Of a stretch of 64,000 bases of DNA, positions 60,924-64,000 are shown piece by piece. The position numbers and the translations under genes were made by a program. The DNA is taken from assembly GCA_905215345.1 (NCBI GenBank), contig CAJMPR010000007.1, positions 124,001 through 188,000 of the forward strand, given 5' to 3'. How positions within the stretch are numbered: position 1 is the stretch's first letter; the number at the start of each line of letters is the position of its first letter. The DNA is from an uncultured bacterium. Its GTDB lineage: Bacteria; Bacteroidota; Bacteroidia; Bacteroidales; Bacteroidaceae. The notes under the pieces are model-generated. The model was given only the letters and a program-made list of their open reading frames with translations. It did not search any database and had not been told where the DNA came from.

Positions 60924-61286
60924 CTATAAAAGGAATCTTTTGATACGTGCCTTTAACTCCATGGGATTAAAAGGTTTAAGTATATAGTCAGCTGCTCCTG
61001 CTTCAAGAAGATGGATACGTTCCGTAGTACTTTCTTCACTGGATAACATTACTACCGGGATATGCTTCCATAACTCGTTCCCTTTCAGGAAAAAAAGAAA
61101 CTCGTCACCAGTCATAAATGGCATACGTATATCGGAAATAATGAGATCCGGTTCATTTCCTTCGTGCAGCCAGTCTATGGCTTTCAAAGGATCTTCAAAA
61201 TATTCCAGATCATACTCCTTGCCTAAGTACATGGAAAGCACCTTACCTATAGAGGCTTTGTCATCAACTAATAATATCTTTTTCAT
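60924..61286 (-). CDS. Single-domain response regulator
   Basis: 120 aa, only a receiver domain. Acidic pair LLVDDKAS, phospho-acceptor Asp in LIISDIRMPFMTG near residue 52, Ser/Thr in VVMLSSEE, and Lys in YILKPFNPMEL are all present, so it should be phosphorylated. It has no output domain. It lies 15 bp upstream of the priming transferase gene, whose N-terminus looks like a degenerate receiver, so it probably acts through protein contact on the synthesis machinery. A -7-like element TATTTTTG lies on the minus strand at 61339-61346. Confidence 0.88.
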   Translation of the reverse strand: MKKILLVDDKASIGKVLSMYLGKEYDLEYFEDPLKAIDWLHEGNEPDLIISDIRMPFMTGDEFLFFLKGNELWKHIPVVMLSSEESTTERIHLLEAGAADYILKPFNPMELKARIKRFLL

Positions 61287-61423
61287 TGTCTATGTTTGTT
61301 CTAAGCTATATTGTTTGTTTTGTTAATGATTTTAATAACAAAAATAGCTATTATTTTCTGTTATTTTAGCGTGATTCATAAAGACAATGAATGGATGTTA
61401 ACTACATTTAACCAATTTGTGGG

Positions 61424-61469
61424 AAAAAACGTGAGAAAGCGCACAAACAGACACTTTCTCACGTTTTTT
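61424..61469. terminator. Bidirectional terminator
   Basis: A 16-bp stem (AAAAAACGTGAGAAAG with CTTTCTCACGTTTTTT) encloses a 14-nt loop. It is followed by T on the plus strand and by T after A-run on the minus strand. It ends the LruC gene and insulates the polysaccharide operon. Confidence 0.9.
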
Positions 61470-61498
61470 TTCTATATCAAAAGATTATATTTCCTTTG

Positions 61499-63979
61499 TT
61501 ACTTGTTTAGCGGACTTAGGTTTTCGATGGGATATGCCTTACTATCATGAGAGGTGTACCATGTCTTATCTTTTTGCCCACCGGAAGTTATCCATGATTG
61601 GAACTTGTTATATACTTTGGTTATCTTCTCCCATTCTTGAGGCCATGCAAATTCTTGCGGGATAATAACAGCCCAGGCTAAATTTTCTCCACTCAAGTAG
61701 TATTTGTTGGCTTCGATAGAGGAGTCATCATTACCGGTCTTAAAAAACTGAGTACCTCCTAAATCTGTTGGAGCAAACCCGGCCACGTGTATTTCCGTAC
61801 GTTTACCTAGTCTGGTTGTGGGAGTTGTAACAATGAAAATATCCAGATTATTAATGTTCAAGTCTTCCGGTTTTATATTTGCATTAGTCGGAATTTCCAT
61901 AATAATATTATATTCCTTTGTATCTTTTTTAAAAGGTTTATCAGGTTGGTCTATGGTGTTTATGCGTTTTTCCGAATTGGTGTATTCGCCACCCCACAAT
62001 TCATTATGTGCATTTGTGAAGAGTGCACACGTCGCGGCATTCTGTCCTGTTTCGAAAGATGCACCATTACCATTGATGGTAAATTTATCAAGCTGTATAT
62101 TTTGAGGCAACTTGACAAAACGGATACCGGCTCCCAGTTTCTTGGTTGCGCCAACAGCACGCAAATCAAGAGTCATTCTGAGACGTGTTACTATACCGTT
62201 TTTGTCGATATCCATATTCTTTTTAGACATTACAAGAACGAGGTCATTCATATCAAAGTCGCCATAGGCAGGCCAGTTATCTTCAAAAACAAATGTGTAA
62301 ATATCACTGTCACCAATCTCTATGGGGAATGTGGGATCGGTAGGTTCGCCGCCAGGATTTCCCTCGTTGAATATGCCGCCGCAAGTTTCTATTGTATATT
62401 TGGATTCGTCAAAACCCGTGTTGACGCTCTGATTTACTTGGAACGGATTATCTTTATCGGGACCTGTTATTTTCCCTTCAATAACGAGATTTCCCAAAAG
62501 TTGAACATGCGTAGGTTCGGTAAAGTTGATTTCTTCTTCAACTTTGATCATGGATTTATCTTCATTTCCCTGTATGTTCTTTGCCTGGAATTTTACATTA
62601 CCTGACAAAACTTTAAACTTGATTGCCTTAATCATTGAGCCATTTATGAGTGTAAATGTTGCGTCAGTCTGGCTTTCTACATAAGGAACCGGCAACCACT
62701 CTTTGTCTGTGGGGTTATTTCTACCACCGGTGATTGAACCTTTATTCAACATTACATTTCTAAAATAGAATTCCTTTTTAACAATGAATGTACAGTTGTT
62801 ATATAGAGCATCTTCAGAACTGTTTTTGCAGATGTTTACTTCAATAAAGCCATTGTTAACTATGGTTGCACCTCCGTAAAGTCCGTCAGAGGTGATGGAT
62901 GCTTTGTCGTAATTAGCTATTACGCACTTTTTATCATCATTAGTCTGTATCTTTCCGCCAACGGTTATTGTTCCATGATTAAATATCTCTGAGTCTGTTA
63001 TATGGAAGTTTTCTTCTACATTGACCACTGCTTCGGCTGCGTTGTATAATACTGTACCGGTATTGAATCCCTGACCGTCGTTGTATTGACTTCTGATGCC
63101 GTTAGCTTGTATCGTTCCAAAGTTTTTAATGAGTACATTGGTTGCAGTAGAAAGGTAGCGGCAATTTACTATACCGCCGGTTTGAACAGTGAGTGATGAT
63201 TTGTCGGAAACCATAAATCCATTATTGGGAGCTATAATCTTTCCTCCATTAAACACTACAATATCAAGTCCTTGGGGAGTTGCTCCATCTAAGTCCCATG
63301 TACCTAATACATAGACCGTAGCACGACCATTATCGCAACGTAGCGCTTTGGCGTATGTCTCACCTGATTTTACAACAAAAATTTCTCCATTGTCTATTGT
63401 TCCCCAAGAAGTAGGGGTTGCCGATTCTGAAGGCACATTGTAGTTCTCCTCCGTATATTCCGGATCTTTAACATTATCCCAGCCACTTGTGCCGGGAGAT
63501 TGTATGGCACGTGCTATCGCTCTGGTCTCTGTCGCGACATAATATAACTTACAGTCTAATGCTCCTCCATTTTCAGGAACGTTGTATTCATATACCTCCT
63601 TGCGTTGATTAGGATCCGTTTGACGGATAAATAAACGTGTCAGCGCTTTGGAAATATTAATCTCTGCGTAATAACTCTTGTCTTTATTTGCCAAGCCAAC
63701 AGCAATCGGGGAGATTCCAGCTTCATTCAACGGGTTACTGGTGAAGACTTCAACCAGATATTGGTATTTACCATTAAATTCATCTTTTACCTCGACGTTT
63801 AAATTCACAGAGTTAATCATCGACCAATTAAAGCCATCAGGGGCAGAAAAATCTTCTCCCAATGGATTCGTGCCAGTGTGTATTCCTTTCTCCGGATCAT
63901 ACACGTCATCCGCACAACCGGCGAACGTCAACGTACTTACGATGACTGCCATTACTGAGAATCGGTTTAATAATTTCAT
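61499..63979 (-). CDS. LruC-domain (DUF4842) lipoprotein
   Basis: 826 aa. The signal peptide ends LTFAGC, giving a lipidated Cys at about 21, followed by ADDVYD. Acidic residues directly after the Cys resemble the Bacteroidetes lipoprotein export signal, so surface exposure is likely. The middle (about 190-530) is a beta-rich stretch with repeats of Asn and Gly that resemble a right-handed beta-helix. The C-terminal LruC/DUF4842 domain has IYTFVFEDNWPAYGDFDMNDLVLVMS near 558-585. Function unknown; possibly adhesion or matrix binding. It follows a terminator and is not in the polysaccharide operon. Its promoter lies at or beyond the window end. Confidence 0.85.
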   Translation of the reverse strand: MKLLNRFSVMAVIVSTLTFAGCADDVYDPEKGIHTGTNPLGEDFSAPDGFNWSMINSVNLNVEVKDEFNGKYQYLVEVFTSNPLNEAGISPIAVGLANKDKSYYAEINISKALTRLFIRQTDPNQRKEVYEYNVPENGGALDCKLYYVATETRAIARAIQSPGTSGWDNVKDPEYTEENYNVPSESATPTSWGTIDNGEIFVVKSGETYAKALRCDNGRATVYVLGTWDLDGATPQGLDIVVFNGGKIIAPNNGFMVSDKSSLTVQTGGIVNCRYLSTATNVLIKNFGTIQANGIRSQYNDGQGFNTGTVLYNAAEAVVNVEENFHITDSEIFNHGTITVGGKIQTNDDKKCVIANYDKASITSDGLYGGATIVNNGFIEVNICKNSSEDALYNNCTFIVKKEFYFRNVMLNKGSITGGRNNPTDKEWLPVPYVESQTDATFTLINGSMIKAIKFKVLSGNVKFQAKNIQGNEDKSMIKVEEEINFTEPTHVQLLGNLVIEGKITGPDKDNPFQVNQSVNTGFDESKYTIETCGGIFNEGNPGGEPTDPTFPIEIGDSDIYTFVFEDNWPAYGDFDMNDLVLVMSKKNMDIDKNGIVTRLRMTLDLRAVGATKKLGAGIRFVKLPQNIQLDKFTINGNGASFETGQNAATCALFTNAHNELWGGEYTNSEKRINTIDQPDKPFKKDTKEYNIIMEIPTNANIKPEDLNINNLDIFIVTTPTTRLGKRTEIHVAGFAPTDLGGTQFFKTGNDDSSIEANKYYLSGENLAWAVIIPQEFAWPQEWEKITKVYNKFQSWITSGGQKDKTWYTSHDSKAYPIENLSPLNK

Positions 63980-64000
63980 AAGCTAATCAATATACCTTTT

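Overview
The window reads as a chromosomal segment of a gut Bacteroides or close relative. Promoters carry the Bacteroidota -7 signature TAnnTTTG. Shine-Dalgarno sequences are mostly absent. The gene families are typical of the group: fused bioB-bioA, S16 with an Ala/Glu-rich tail, a TlpA-like lipoprotein, NrdD/NrdG for anaerobic life, and a LruC/DUF4842 lipoprotein. Species cannot be told from the sequence alone. No rRNA, tRNA, CRISPR array, transposase or prophage gene was found.

Layout. (1) 1-303: tail of a LysM protein. (2) 789-13978: a plus-strand efflux operon with one HlyD-type adaptor, one ABC ATPase, eight MacB/FtsX permeases in four A/B pairs and a DUF2807 protein, followed by a sensor kinase (14070-16682). 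(3) 16693-21992: a fucose-isomerase-like protein, a PLP aminotransferase, a LolC/E-type permease and a membrane glycosyltransferase. (4) 22197-27921: a minus-strand biotin cluster, bioAB-bioF-bioG-bioC-bioD. (5) 28449-31164: nrdD-nrdG. (6) 31459-32589: a cobalamin riboswitch driving a MetE-like protein. (7) 32685-35932: TlpA-like lipoprotein, rpsP, NhaC antiporter. (8) 36468-41208: uronate catabolism (uxaA, LacI-type regulator, kdgK, kdgA) around a divergent operator region. (9) 41929-61286: an exopolysaccharide locus built as two convergent operons, plus strand 41929-50653 and minus strand 50685-61286. It holds glycosyltransferases, flippase, polymerase, chain-length protein, priming transferase, a short TolC-like protein and a lone receiver domain. 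(10) 61499-63979: a large LruC-domain lipoprotein.

The most unusual signal is a pair of intergenic arrays, 341-487 and 28261-28410. In both, TACCA half-sites recur exactly every 22 bp and an inverted GGTA half-site sits exactly 11 bp after each. The residues between half-sites are not conserved. Read in the direction of the upstream gene, both arrays begin about 40 nt after a stop codon and share the entry sequence GATACRTGTACCA. I know of no described element with this form.

Other points of interest: the ends of three biotin genes are made of intergenic repeat sequence; BioB lacks one cysteine expected for its auxiliary cluster; the riboswitch-controlled MetE-like protein has lost its zinc ligands; the polysaccharide locus has several degenerate or fused enzymes; and two or three noncoding stretches look like small RNAs.
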